Shown here: in pieces, positions 33,001-40,889 of the stretch
Layout of the letters: each line of letters starts with the position of its first letter
Position numbering within the stretch: position 1 is the first letter of the stretch
NCBI GenBank assembly: GCA_002507175.1
Contig: DAZE01000017.1
Span: forward strand, 102,732-166,731
DNA from: Euryarchaeota archaeon UBA558
GTDB lineage: Archaea; Thermoplasmatota; Poseidoniia; Poseidoniales; Thalassarchaeaceae
Direction: 5' to 3'
Length of the DNA stretch: 64,000 bases
Notes under the pieces: generated by a model
The model's database searches: none
Seen by the model: the letters and a program-made list of their open reading frames with translations, nothing else
Told to the model about the DNA's origin: nothing
Translations under genes and position numbers: made by a program

Positions 33001-33356
33001 TGTCTTATCTCAGATGGGAGTATCGTGCCGCCACCCCCGCCGACTAGAACGACATGACCAAAGCCGGCGGCATCGAGAAGGTTCTTGGTATGTGTGAACA
33101 TTTCTACCGCACCTCCTTGGTAGGAGGTGATTGCAATGAGATGAGCGTCTTCTTGTATGGCAGCCTTGGCTACGTCCTCGGCACTCCTATCATGGCCAAG
33201 GTGAATCACTTCACAGCCCATTGATTGAAAGATTCTCCTGAATATTCCAATGGCAGCATCATGGCCATCGAAAATGGCAGCCGCAGTGATCACCCTGATA
33301 GGCACGTCACTACCATTTTTTTTCGCAGCTCCTCTTGTTGAGCCCGCACTCGCCAC
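30081..33356 (-). CDS. icmF: IcmF-type fused B12-dependent acyl-CoA mutase with built-in G-protein chaperone
   Basis: 1091 residues from a GTG. Domain order: B12-binding (FDGHDAAIG, then VVLVGGGGGTILPSEI), a MeaB-like GTPase (Walker A GLTGTGGAGKSSL, VETSGIGQGDDAI, VVVLNKFDRPG), a helical linker, and the mutase barrel (ENLPGAFPYTAGVFPFKRE, RMFAGEGSAERTN, AFDSPSLYGHD, SGVSIST, VSMTINGN). This layout is that of IcmF, which interconverts isobutyryl-CoA and n-butyryl-CoA. Substrate pocket: the Gln of the IcmF pair is kept (GQNTLVF, codon 31155-31157), but the Phe position reads Tyr (FPYTAG, codon 31641-31643), as in methylmalonyl-CoA mutase. The true substrate may therefore differ. Flanked by LysE and SDR genes on the same strand. 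Confidence 0.93.
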   Translation of the reverse strand: MASAGSTRGAAKKNGSDVPIRVITAAAIFDGHDAAIGIFRRIFQSMGCEVIHLGHDRSAEDVAKAAIQEDAHLIAITSYQGGAVEMFTHTKNLLDAAGFGHVVLVGGGGGTILPSEIRHLRDSGIARIYSPDDGRELGLTGMVQDAIDLVSDLDLNSESRFRNLEHITCDDQGGVSRLLTYAENHGSNLHGATAEEEGICPVIGLTGTGGAGKSSLTDELVLRIMRDNPDTKIALLATDPTRKRTGGALLGDRIRMNSLRKDGTFMRSFASRDSGRELSNAIGRSIDVCRSVGFDLLIVETSGIGQGDDAITDISDISLYVTTREYGAPSQLEKLAALDFADVVVLNKFDRPGAEDALLEIRKQVRRNRELWDHDDSDLPVIPTVASRFADAGVDRLWEMVSSLINERFSTQFIASKARMSDDGLPERSQPLPPSRHGYLSEVSKCIRDYHKKTEAQANLASSIQDLENSASRMKNSGKTEASLDLQEEADRLRAELGQEVIDSLSLLDQISKDYSSGKTDYLVRGNKIEVNTTKKTLSGLDLPRVALPTASDWGDRVRWIRSENLPGAFPYTAGVFPFKREDELPVRMFAGEGSAERTNERYHFLAKDQPFNRLSVAFDSPSLYGHDPATQLDIFGKVCESGVSISTIDEMERLFDGFNLCAPETSVSMTINGNYWWHLAAFFRVAQRQQIKIFAEENGREPNATEVKEIKAFTLSNVRGTVQADQLKEAMGQNTLVFNLDTSLRMMGDVAEFYVNNSIRNHYFVSISGYHIAEAGANPITQAALTLANGLTYVELFKARGLDPDQFLRNFSWFFSNGMDPEYVVIGRVARRIWSIAMRELYNVGERGQKLKYHIQSSGRSLHAQEYTWNDYRTTLQALYALADNANSLHTNSRDEAFGTPTEETVRDAVAIQLILSKEYGLLQNENPLQGSHITTWLTENVEARILKIFEEMNRRGGVLGSLEVNYQRNRIQDESMVYEHRKHTGDIPIVGVNTFQDPDSKSLSADEADSFNLDVTRSDSDEKEMVILRNEEFRTRYANEAEMGIERLKNTAREGGNLFEVMMDIVDYCTVGQVTEALFETGGQFRRNM

Positions 33357-33413
33357 ACCATCCCGATGATGCTCCTAGCAATGACCTCATCGGATGATTG
33401 ACTGATTTCTCTT

Positions 33414-34037
33414 TCATAGTGCACCGGTTATCAGAAGAACGGCAAAGACGAACATCAAAACACCCATTGCACCATCAACAATGTGGGCTTTTCTGCGCAG
33501 AGTGTTGATCTTGTCTCCCTTGGAGAGAAATGAAGCGACTGAGACATACCAAGTCCCATCAATGATCATGCCTAGGACACCCATTCCGATGAGGGTACTG
33601 AGTACAACATCAGCCTCTATGAATGGGGAATACAAGGCCAGCATCCAAGCCAGTATCTTCGGATTGAAGATGGCAATGAAGAACCCCTGGAGAAAACCAG
33701 TAACTCCATTCGACTCAATCTCTACAGGTCCATCAATGTCCTTGCTCCCGCTTAATGCATGACCGAGGAATGTAATTCCCAACCACAGTAAAATCAGGGT
33801 TCCTCCCCACTTGAGCAATACCTCCACTCCTGAGTGAACAGACAGTGCAGTGGCAAGCCCCAAGGCGGCAGTGAAAGCGTATATCCCAAATCCAATTCCA
33901 TGTCCAACTCCAGTGGCTATGCCTTGTTTGCGCCCACCTGAAATGGTGTTTCTGAGTACGACTGCGAGAGAGGGCCCCGGACTCATTGCCCCTAGGGTGA
34001 AAACCATGGCCAAGGCTAGCCAAGCCTCTGGACTCAA
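33414..34037 (-). CDS. LysE/RhtB-family exporter
   Basis: 207 residues with about six membrane segments. Seen: the family N-terminal signature LGAMSPGPSLAVVLRNTISGGRKQGIATGVGHGIG, then ALGLATALSVHSGVEVLLKWGG, LQGFFIAIFNPKILAWMLALYS (the conserved NPK), and GVLMFVFAVLLITGAL. These export amino acids or related small compounds. It lies between the acyl-CoA synthetase (17 bases) and icmF (57 bases) on the same strand. Confidence 0.88.
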   Translation of the reverse strand: MSPEAWLALAMVFTLGAMSPGPSLAVVLRNTISGGRKQGIATGVGHGIGFGIYAFTAALGLATALSVHSGVEVLLKWGGTLILLWLGITFLGHALSGSKDIDGPVEIESNGVTGFLQGFFIAIFNPKILAWMLALYSPFIEADVVLSTLIGMGVLGMIIDGTWYVSVASFLSKGDKINTLRRKAHIVDGAMGVLMFVFAVLLITGAL

Positions 34038-34054
34038 TCAAACCACACCTTCAC

Positions 34055-35845
34055 TCAAGAGTACATCTTCTCTATTTCCTCAGCCCAGTTTTCACGAATC
34101 TGCTTTCGGCGAATCTTCAGCGTTGGGGTCAACTCACCATGGTCGACGGAGAAGTCTCTTGGAAGGATTGTGAACTTCCGAACTTGCTCTGGAGGTGCGA
34201 ACTGATTGTTCAGTTCTTTGACCTTGGCGTCTATCATCTCATGTAGCTTCTCAACTTCCTTTTCAACGCTGGATCCCTTGCCCTCAAGCTCCGCAATCTG
34301 CTTTGCTGGATCCTTGGGGACCTTCTGAGCATCCACCCCGTGGTGGTCTCGCAGCACGGCTCCGATATCCAGGGTCAACAACGCAGAGCAGAATTTCCTC
34401 TGGTCCCCGACCAAGAAACACTGCGATACCTCTGGTATTGATTTCATTGTCTCCTCGATTACAAGAGGAGCTATGTTTTTGCCACCGGAGTTGACGTAGA
34501 TCTCCTTCTTCCGGCCTGTGATGTACACGAAACCGTCCTCATCGATCTTGCCGATGTCTCCCGACATCAGCCACCCATCTTCCGTCATCGTTTCGGCCGT
34601 CGCCTCCTCATTCTGGAAATATCCCTTCATGATGTGGCGACCTCGGAAGAGAATCTCACCATCGTCTGCCAATTTCAACTCGGTTCCTCCAAAGGCCTTT
34701 CCAACACTCCCAATCTTGTTGGCACTGCCATGTCCAAGTGTCGCACCTGCAGTGGTCTCTGTCATACCATAGCCCTCGTAAACTGGGATTCCGAATTTGT
34801 GGAAGAACCTGAGTATGTCTGGGTTAATTGGGGCTGCGCCAGTAACTGCGAACCTCACATTGCTCATGCCGACGGCCTCCCTGGCCTTACCCTTCAATAA
34901 GCCTCCAACCAGTGGTAGGCCGCTGAGGGTTTTCAGCGCCCCAGAACCAAATTTGGAGTAGAGGCTGGAGTATATTTTCTCGTAGATCCTAGGTACGCCG
35001 ATGAATAGGTGTGGCTGCACCTTTTTTGCGTAGTCCACAACATGGAGAGCATTATCCACAACATGCATGTGAATGGCTGATCTGCACCACAAGTGATTAT
35101 CAACCAATTGTCCAAAGACGTGAGCCAAAGGCAGCCAGGAAACGTAGTTCTCACCTTGATTAAGGGTAATTATCCGGTCAACCTCGGAGAGCTCAGCATC
35201 CCAGTTGTCATGAGTGAGCATGACTCCCTTCGGGTTTCCAGTTGTCCCAGAGGTGTAGATCAGCGCCGCGAGGTCGTCCGGCTCTATGCCGTCGATTCTG
35301 GAGTGAACTTCAGAATCCTTAACTTCCTTGCCCATTTCTAGGAAATCAGTCCAAGAGATCGCCATTTCATGGTCTATCGGCTCAACTCCATCTAAAATCA
35401 CCACACACTCAACATCTGGGAGGTTCTCGAGTATCTTGGCGAATCTTCGACTCGGGGTCTTTTCGGGGTCCCCTCCAGATTGGGGATTGTCGCCTATGAT
35501 CACGACCTTTGAGCCTGAGTCTCCGATGACCCACTCAACCTCCTCAGGAGAACAGGTGTGATAGACTCCAACACCTACGCCATTCGTCATCTGAGTGGCA
35601 CCATAACATGAGTACCACTCGGGGCGGTTGTAAGCATAGATGCTCATACGGTCTCCTTTCTCAAAGCCCATTGAGATAAGCGATTTCGAAACTGAAACTA
35701 CCTCATCTGAGAACTGCTTCCATGTTTTCGTGTCCCATTCCCAACTTCCATCCGGGGCCTTTCCTGCCTTTACAGAGAGGGCTGGTTCATTGGCGTACAA
35801 TTCGGCGTTCCTGAGCAAGTTCCGGGGCGTCAGTGTGATGGTCAT
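34055..35845 (-). CDS. fadD: AMP-forming long-chain acyl-CoA synthetase
   Basis: 596 residues. Activates fatty acids (or another carboxylic acid) to acyl-CoA through an acyl-adenylate. Seen: AALIYTSGTTGNPKGVMLTH (P-loop-like motif), FGQLVDNHLWCR, VYEGYGMTETTAGATLGH, GWLMSGDIGKIDEDGFVYITGRKKEIYVNSGGKNIAPLVIEE and a helical C-terminus with TPTLKIRRKQI (catalytic Lys). The insert after LEGKGSSVEKEVEKLHEMIDAKVKELNNQ is typical of long-chain members. The ATG at 35845 fits the family N-terminus; the frame extends to 35878. A benzoate ligase role feeding BoxB cannot be ruled out but the sequence favours long-chain substrates. Confidence 0.92.
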   Translation of the reverse strand: MTITLTPRNLLRNAELYANEPALSVKAGKAPDGSWEWDTKTWKQFSDEVVSVSKSLISMGFEKGDRMSIYAYNRPEWYSCYGATQMTNGVGVGVYHTCSPEEVEWVIGDSGSKVVIIGDNPQSGGDPEKTPSRRFAKILENLPDVECVVILDGVEPIDHEMAISWTDFLEMGKEVKDSEVHSRIDGIEPDDLAALIYTSGTTGNPKGVMLTHDNWDAELSEVDRIITLNQGENYVSWLPLAHVFGQLVDNHLWCRSAIHMHVVDNALHVVDYAKKVQPHLFIGVPRIYEKIYSSLYSKFGSGALKTLSGLPLVGGLLKGKAREAVGMSNVRFAVTGAAPINPDILRFFHKFGIPVYEGYGMTETTAGATLGHGSANKIGSVGKAFGGTELKLADDGEILFRGRHIMKGYFQNEEATAETMTEDGWLMSGDIGKIDEDGFVYITGRKKEIYVNSGGKNIAPLVIEETMKSIPEVSQCFLVGDQRKFCSALLTLDIGAVLRDHHGVDAQKVPKDPAKQIAELEGKGSSVEKEVEKLHEMIDAKVKELNNQFAPPEQVRKFTILPRDFSVDHGELTPTLKIRRKQIRENWAEEIEKMYS

Positions 35846-35887
35846 CACCCGGTGTAGTATGCTACACCGTATAACCATATTCCGGAA

Positions 35888-36622
35888 TCACTCTGGAAGG
35901 ACGGACTTGAAATTGGCCCTCCAATCTGCCCCCCCGTTCCTATTTGCCAGCGGGGAAGCAGGTGAAGGATGCCAACAGGAAGTTATCCTCACGTCGCTCC
36001 CGTAGAAAGCTGATGTAGCCCTATTTTTGGCGTAGTTTCCAACTCCGATAACGACTTTTGCTCCCATGATGTCGACAACCTCCCTCAAGTAATCATCGCA
36101 TCTTTCCAACATAGATCTCGTCACAGGACCCCCTATTTTGTCTGGGGTTATGTTTCTGGCCCTCTCGCCCGAAAAAAGCATTAAAGGACAATGGTTCACT
36201 AAGAAGACGTTTTTGAAGATATTATCGATTATTCCATATTTCTCCTTCAACGCACCCCAGAGCCTGGTCCCACTGACCTCTTCCTTTGGCCAGTTTAGGC
36301 CCTCTACAGGGCGCCTTGGATGAATCCTCCTTGGCTCAAACACATGTATTCCCCTGATACCAATTAAATCACGAACGACAGTAGTGGCGGCAAATGGGAT
36401 GCCCATCTGGCCCATCCCGTGGGGGCCGGGATTCATGCCCAATAGAATCGTCTTTGCCCCTGCTGTCGCGGATTTCTCCAGATACGCCACATGAACATCC
36501 CAAGCGTAGGCCAACGGATTGTATACACAATCGACGATTCCATCCGACATCAACCGATCTGCGAAGATCTCCATGTCATCCCTCAGTCTTGCAGTCGCCC
36601 CGATTACCCTGCCTGCCAACAT
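35888..36622 (-). CDS. SMUG1-type uracil-DNA glycosylase (family 3)
   Basis: 244 residues. Seen: the water-activating motif LLGMNPGPHGMGQMGIPFA, VNHCPLMLFSGERARNITP, and the C-terminal motif SCWHPSPASPLANRNGG with the catalytic-loop His. These three blocks match SMUG1 (MNPGPFGMAQTGVPFG, NHCPL...RNLTP, HPSPRNPQAN). The enzyme would excise uracil and oxidised pyrimidines. Most archaea use family 4 or 5 enzymes, and SMUG1 is best known from animals and scattered bacteria, so transfer is likely. An internal start at 36574 is possible. The YbaK gene lies 8 bases upstream. Confidence 0.9.
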   Translation of the reverse strand: MLAGRVIGATARLRDDMEIFADRLMSDGIVDCVYNPLAYAWDVHVAYLEKSATAGAKTILLGMNPGPHGMGQMGIPFAATTVVRDLIGIRGIHVFEPRRIHPRRPVEGLNWPKEEVSGTRLWGALKEKYGIIDNIFKNVFLVNHCPLMLFSGERARNITPDKIGGPVTRSMLERCDDYLREVVDIMGAKVVIGVGNYAKNRATSAFYGSDVRITSCWHPSPASPLANRNGGADWRANFKSVLPE

Positions 36623-36630
36623 CTGCTCAC

Positions 36631-37095
36631 CTACAACTTCACATCGGCAACTATACCACCAGAAAATCCCTTCAGATGTCTGGGAGTAATCGGGAATACA
36701 GTGTCAGAAGAACCAGCCGCACCCCAGACCAACTCAAAATTAAAAAGGTCTCGATCAATGAAAACAAGGCACTCGTTCCTGTGGCCAAAAGGTGGAACCC
36801 CACCAGGTTCGAAACCAGTCTCTTGTAGAACGTAAGATGCCGAGGCAATCTTCGGCTTGAAACCAAGAAGATCCCTCAATTTCCGCTTCCTATCAACTTT
36901 GTTGGCGCCGCTTGTTATCACCACTACTCCGCCCCTTTGCCCCTCGAATACAATTGACTTGGCAATCTGAGCCACATCGCAACCGACCTGAGTGGCCGCA
37001 TCCTCACTGGTGACCGTACCCTCTGAGTATCTTGTTGGGGTGGGCTTGAACCCAATTTTCTGACACTCAGCCAACCATCTATCGTGCCCGTCCAT
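36631..37095 (-). CDS. YbaK/ProX-domain protein, probable aminoacyl-tRNA deacylase
   Basis: 154 residues. Members hydrolyse misacylated tRNAs such as Cys-tRNA-Pro or Ala-tRNA-Pro. Seen: TSEDAATQVGCDVAQIAKSIVFEGQRGGVVVITSGANKVDRKRKL with the substrate-binding Lys, and ETGFEPGGVPPFGHRNECLVFIDRDLF, the family's GxxxGGVxPxGH block. It is a free-standing editing domain. SMUG1 follows on the same strand. Confidence 0.88.
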   Translation of the reverse strand: MDGHDRWLAECQKIGFKPTPTRYSEGTVTSEDAATQVGCDVAQIAKSIVFEGQRGGVVVITSGANKVDRKRKLRDLLGFKPKIASASYVLQETGFEPGGVPPFGHRNECLVFIDRDLFNFELVWGAAGSSDTVFPITPRHLKGFSGGIVADVKL

Positions 37096-37152
37096 GCCTA
37101 CTCACATTAGGCGTTGGCGTATCAGGATTAGGGGGGGCTATTTGATGACCCC

Positions 37153-38547
37153 TTGTCCTTCCCAACACATGTGAACTGGCCCATCGGACCCTATGGAACC
37201 TCGATGGGATTGCTTCTGGCATTGACGCTGCCCCTTCACATGATTTGGACTAGAAAGAATCCCGATTACAGGGTGGCACCGAGCGAACTGATTCCAGAAA
37301 TTAGGACCAGAGGATACATGTGGCACATCTCGCTATACCTTGCGATGTTCGTATTCAAGGCATTCACGGATTATCACAACGAGCCCCTCAAAGCAATGGT
37401 TGGCGGATTTACCCATGTCGTGTACTCCATTGAGGGTGACTTGGTGTATCACCTTCAAGGTAGATTCAGAAATGACCTAGTATCAGAGATACTTTCCCTT
37501 CACTACCTGTTCGCCTACCTGTTCATCATATGGTATCCTCCGATACACTACATACTTTCCAAGGACCCAGATCTCGCAGACTTGGCAGCCATGAACTACT
37601 TTGTGATATACCTACTCGCAGTCCCACTCTACCTATTCTTCAACGTGGAAGTGACATCAAGCTTCATCCCCGGTGTTGATGCGTTGATGTATCATGATGG
37701 ATGGAATATCGAGTTCTTCACAAGCAACGATCCACTTGATAATGGAATGCCGAGCCTGCATGTCGGCCTTCCGATATCACTCCTCCTGATCCACAGAGCC
37801 CATATCAGACAAATTGGCATCAATATCTCTGATTGGCGCCATCGAGGTTTGGACATCTTCATCATGTCGAATGTCGCGATTTACCTTTTTTCGATACTCT
37901 ATCTAGGCATTCATTGGATCACTGACGTTGTCCCCGGATTGATTTTGGCGGTCATCTGCTCTAGATTCTGCATCTACATTCAACCCATCTTGAGGGGAGG
38001 TGGGGTGAGGGGGGCCCTGAAGGCAGTGAGACAAAATACGAGGCCTATCCTAGTTAGTATCGCCTTGGGTGCCATTGTCTTAATGGGTGCCGTTGAGGGG
38101 CCAGGTACCAATCCTGCAAATCCTGACTTTAGGATGGAGGGAGATGATGTCAGATTGGAAATCCTCGAGGTGCACAGCCTGACCCAGCCTGTCGTTATCA
38201 CAGTGGAAAACCTCGGAGAGGTATCCGTTCAGGCCCTCCTCGTTGACATAGAAGATGTAGAACCACACGCAGACAGGGGAATCATAGATTTCGATTCCGT
38301 CAGTCCCAAGGGGGAATACTCCGTGTTGCGACCCGGCTCCACGTGGACTCTCGACTACATTCCGGAAAGTATCGCAGAGAGGAAGGTAATTTTGTTCAAG
38401 GCAGGATTGACTGAGAGCGGCATTGCCGAGGTGTCCCTACTCAACGAATACCCGGATTCAGGTGAACTATTATTGTCAGGATTCCTCATAAGCATGTTCT
38501 CTTTTGTTATCGTAGGAGCCTCAATAAAACGCCATCCGATCAAGTAA
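37153..38547 (+). CDS. PAP2-family phosphatase/transferase with C-terminal extracellular domain
   Basis: 464 residues. About six membrane helices hold a PAP2 core: GMPSLHVGLPISLLLIHR (the PSxH motif) and LYLGIHWITDVVPGLILAVI (the H...D motif). The layout resembles AUR1/inositol-phosphoceramide-synthase-like and archaeal lipid phosphatases; substrate unknown. After the core (about residue 310) comes a 130-residue soluble beta-rich domain (VRLEILEVHSLTQPVVITVENLGEVSVQALLVDIEDV... RPGSTWTLDYIPES) resembling a CARDB-type Ig fold, then a final membrane helix (LLLSGFLISMFSFVIVGAS). The extra domain is not a normal part of PAP2 proteins. Confidence 0.82.
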   Translation: MSFPTHVNWPIGPYGTSMGLLLALTLPLHMIWTRKNPDYRVAPSELIPEIRTRGYMWHISLYLAMFVFKAFTDYHNEPLKAMVGGFTHVVYSIEGDLVYHLQGRFRNDLVSEILSLHYLFAYLFIIWYPPIHYILSKDPDLADLAAMNYFVIYLLAVPLYLFFNVEVTSSFIPGVDALMYHDGWNIEFFTSNDPLDNGMPSLHVGLPISLLLIHRAHIRQIGINISDWRHRGLDIFIMSNVAIYLFSILYLGIHWITDVVPGLILAVICSRFCIYIQPILRGGGVRGALKAVRQNTRPILVSIALGAIVLMGAVEGPGTNPANPDFRMEGDDVRLEILEVHSLTQPVVITVENLGEVSVQALLVDIEDVEPHADRGIIDFDSVSPKGEYSVLRPGSTWTLDYIPESIAERKVILFKAGLTESGIAEVSLLNEYPDSGELLLSGFLISMFSFVIVGASIKRHPIK

Positions 38548-38553
38548 GTCAAT

Positions 38554-39033
38554 CTAGGACATTAGGTTGAAAACTGCCAGACTACCTAGGTATAAGCCAG
38601 ACATCGAGCCCGCACCCAGCCACATGCCTAGTCGGAAATTCGGATAGTTCCTTCTCCAGACGTAAAGGGACTGGGACATCCAGAATATGATCAATATAAT
38701 GAACCAAACCGGGAACACCAACTGAGGGAGAACTGCCACGGCAACCATGAACACGAAACCTATCAGGCACTCAAGCCTCGAACCGAATCTCTCTGGCAAC
38801 AAAAGAAGGGAAATTGAACTCATTGCAATGATCAAAACGGGCATTAGTAATCCCCAACCAAGTAGTACCGGCAATTCGAGATAGACCTCAAGGAGGGCCA
38901 CTGAGAAGCCAGACAGGGGAGGGAGCACCACTGGCCAGAGGGGGGGTTTATCCCACTTCATGTTATTAGACACGCCTAGGGCGAGGGCAATGAACCCTAC
39001 TAAATCAGCCGGAAGGTTTTCTTTAGATTTCAC
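38554..39033 (-). CDS. Multi-pass membrane protein, function unknown
   Basis: 159 residues if started at a GTG at 39033. Four to five membrane segments: LVGFIALALGVSN, VLPPLSGFSVALLEVYLELPVLLGWGLLMPVLIIAMSSISLLLLP, CLIGFVFMVAVAVLPQLVFPVWFIILIIFW, and MWLGAGSMSGLYLGSLAVFNL. No family recognised. The frame reaches 39096 but that would overlap the dioxygenase gene on the other strand; an ATG at 38961 would remove the first helix. It converges on the PAP2 gene (6 bases). Confidence 0.6.
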   Translation of the reverse strand: MKSKENLPADLVGFIALALGVSNNMKWDKPPLWPVVLPPLSGFSVALLEVYLELPVLLGWGLLMPVLIIAMSSISLLLLPERFGSRLECLIGFVFMVAVAVLPQLVFPVWFIILIIFWMSQSLYVWRRNYPNFRLGMWLGAGSMSGLYLGSLAVFNLMS

Positions 39034-39047
39034 CACCTCACAGCACC

Positions 39048-39953
39048 ATGTCGAAGGGAGAGATAGTGCTGGGGGCCCTCGCCCCACATCCGCCACATGT
39101 CGTGTATGCAGAAAATCCTGATCAAAACGAACCAGTTTCAGAAGGAGGGTGGGAGACCCTAAGATGGGGCTACCATCGCTTGGCTAGAAAGCTTGAGACA
39201 ATTGACTATGACGTAATGGTTGTCTTCACGCCCCACTGGCAGACCTACGTAGGAACGCACTTCCTAGGAGTACCAGGTTTCTCATCCAAATCCGTCGATC
39301 CAGTCTTCCCAAACATATTCCGCTATAACTACGACCTAGAGGTGGATGTTGATCTCTCAGAGGCGATGTGCAAGGCTGCTTCCGATGCAGGATTGATCAC
39401 AAGAATGATGCGGAACCCAGATTTTAGAGTCGACTATGGAACCATAACATCCTGCCACATGATGAATCCGAGGTGGGATAAGCCAATCATTACCATCAGC
39501 TCCAATCGAAACACACACTACTATTCCCCAGAGGTCATGATCGAGCAGGCGCTTGCGCTGGGCAAGGCCTGCAGGACGGCGATAGAGGAGAGCGGAAAGA
39601 AAGTAGTGTTAGTCAGTAGCCACAGCCTATCTCATAGACACTTTGTGACAGAATCTCCACTCCCCGAAGACATGAGCAAGGAACACATCTACAACCACAG
39701 CCAATATGTCTGGGACATGGCACTCATCGACTTGTTCCGACAGGGCAAGATGAGGGAGGCCATCGACATTATGCCCGAGTTTACCGAGCAGACCATTGCA
39801 GAGACTGAGGGCGGAGGACTCGTCTGGATGATGGGGGCCATGGGGATGCCGGATTACCCTGCGGAGATATATGGGTATCAATCAGTGATCGGAACTGGCA
39901 ATTGCATCGCGGCATGGGTCCCCCAGTCCGACAAGCGTGAGATAGTGCTGTGA
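39048..39953 (+). CDS. amnB: LigB-type extradiol dioxygenase, probable catalytic (beta) subunit of 2-aminophenol 1,6-dioxygenase
   Basis: 301 residues. Class III extradiol dioxygenase. Seen: VLGALAPHPPHVVYAENP (His14, His17), VVFTPHWQTYVG (His63), VSSHSLSHRHF (His196) and IAETEGGG (Glu252). Known 2-aminophenol 1,6-dioxygenase uses His13, His62 and Glu251 for iron and His195 for catalysis as I recall, so all four fall at the same spacing with a shift of one. Other blocks (NEPVSEGGWETLRWGYHRLARKL, KSVDPVFPNIFRYNYDLEVDVDL, MMRNPDFRVDYGTITSCH) also read as AmnB. It starts a three-gene run with the non-catalytic partner and a 2-aminomuconate-deaminase-like gene. The substrate is inferred, not shown. 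Confidence 0.85.
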   Translation: MSKGEIVLGALAPHPPHVVYAENPDQNEPVSEGGWETLRWGYHRLARKLETIDYDVMVVFTPHWQTYVGTHFLGVPGFSSKSVDPVFPNIFRYNYDLEVDVDLSEAMCKAASDAGLITRMMRNPDFRVDYGTITSCHMMNPRWDKPIITISSNRNTHYYSPEVMIEQALALGKACRTAIEESGKKVVLVSSHSLSHRHFVTESPLPEDMSKEHIYNHSQYVWDMALIDLFRQGKMREAIDIMPEFTEQTIAETEGGGLVWMMGAMGMPDYPAEIYGYQSVIGTGNCIAAWVPQSDKREIVL

Positions 39954-39963
39954 GGGTGAAACC

Positions 39964-40887
39964 ATGGACCATGACATCATCCAATTCGGCCTCTATGTGC
40001 CGCCTCACCCACACCCCCTCCTCTCACCGGGAGCGAGCGAAGGATACCAGCGCCTGCGTGATGCATTCGATACCTGCAGGGAAAGGATAGAGAACAGCGA
40101 TGCAGACCTCATTATAGTCTACTCCACGACATGGCCATCTATTATCGGGCACCAATTCCAAGCAAACCCAAACTCCGAGTGGGTCCATGTGGATGACGAT
40201 TTCCACTACCTAGGCAGTATGCCCTACTCATTCACGATGGACTCAGTTTTCGCTGAAGCTTGCGTCGAGAAGGCACAGGAAAGGGGACTCCAAGCTAGAA
40301 CAGTGAACTACGACGCTTTCCCCATCGACACTGGATCCATCACAGCACTGTCCCTTTTGAATCCAGATAATAGGATCCCTGCGACCATCGTGTCCAGCAA
40401 CATGTATGCAAACAGGTCCGAGACCATAGTCCTTGGAAAGGCCATCCGCGATGCATTAACCGAGGAAAAAAGAAAAGCAGTCGTTGTGGTGGTATCTAGC
40501 TTGTCAAACAGGATGTTCACCGAACCCATCGATCCTTCCGAAGACCGAATACACAGCCAAAAGGACGATGACTGGAATCGGAAAATACTGGAGTTTTTCG
40601 AGGACGGACGACTCGAGGATCTTAGCCAACTATCAAGGGAAATCCACGGTCAGATCAGGGTTCAGAAAGTAGTCGCATACAAGCCAGCGTGGTGGATGGC
40701 TTCCATCATGGGCCAACATAACAACTACGATGGCGAGGTCCTGGCCTATGAGGCACTCAACGGGTCTGGTGGAGCAGTTATCCAGTTGACACCATCCGCT
40801 GGCTCGATAGGTGACAAGGAATTCGATGAGGACGACGTGGAATACTACCGTGGCGACAGGAACGTCCTCGACCAAGGGGGAGTCTGA
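39964..40887 (+). CDS. amnA: LigB-type dioxygenase homologue, probable non-catalytic (alpha) subunit of 2-aminophenol 1,6-dioxygenase
   Basis: 307 residues, 10 bases after its partner. Seen: IIQFGLYVPPHPHPLLSPGASEGYQRLRDAF at the N-terminus, ADLIIVYSTTWPSIIGHQF at the place of the second iron ligand (no His: TTW instead of TPHW), and PIDTGSITALSLLNPDNRIPATIVSSNMYANR. Loss of that ligand fits the inactive alpha subunit of heterotetrameric aminophenol dioxygenases. It probably forms the complex with the upstream beta subunit. The C-terminus is acidic (EFDEDDVEYYRGD). Confidence 0.83.
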   Translation: MDHDIIQFGLYVPPHPHPLLSPGASEGYQRLRDAFDTCRERIENSDADLIIVYSTTWPSIIGHQFQANPNSEWVHVDDDFHYLGSMPYSFTMDSVFAEACVEKAQERGLQARTVNYDAFPIDTGSITALSLLNPDNRIPATIVSSNMYANRSETIVLGKAIRDALTEEKRKAVVVVVSSLSNRMFTEPIDPSEDRIHSQKDDDWNRKILEFFEDGRLEDLSQLSREIHGQIRVQKVVAYKPAWWMASIMGQHNNYDGEVLAYEALNGSGGAVIQLTPSAGSIGDKEFDEDDVEYYRGDRNVLDQGGV

Positions 40888-40889
40888 GT

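Noticed and set aside
34055..35845. Acyl-CoA synthetase as a benzoate-CoA ligase feeding BoxB
   Set aside because: Motifs and length fit long-chain acyl-CoA synthetases, it lies more than 30 kb from boxB, and nothing in the sequence points to an aromatic substrate.
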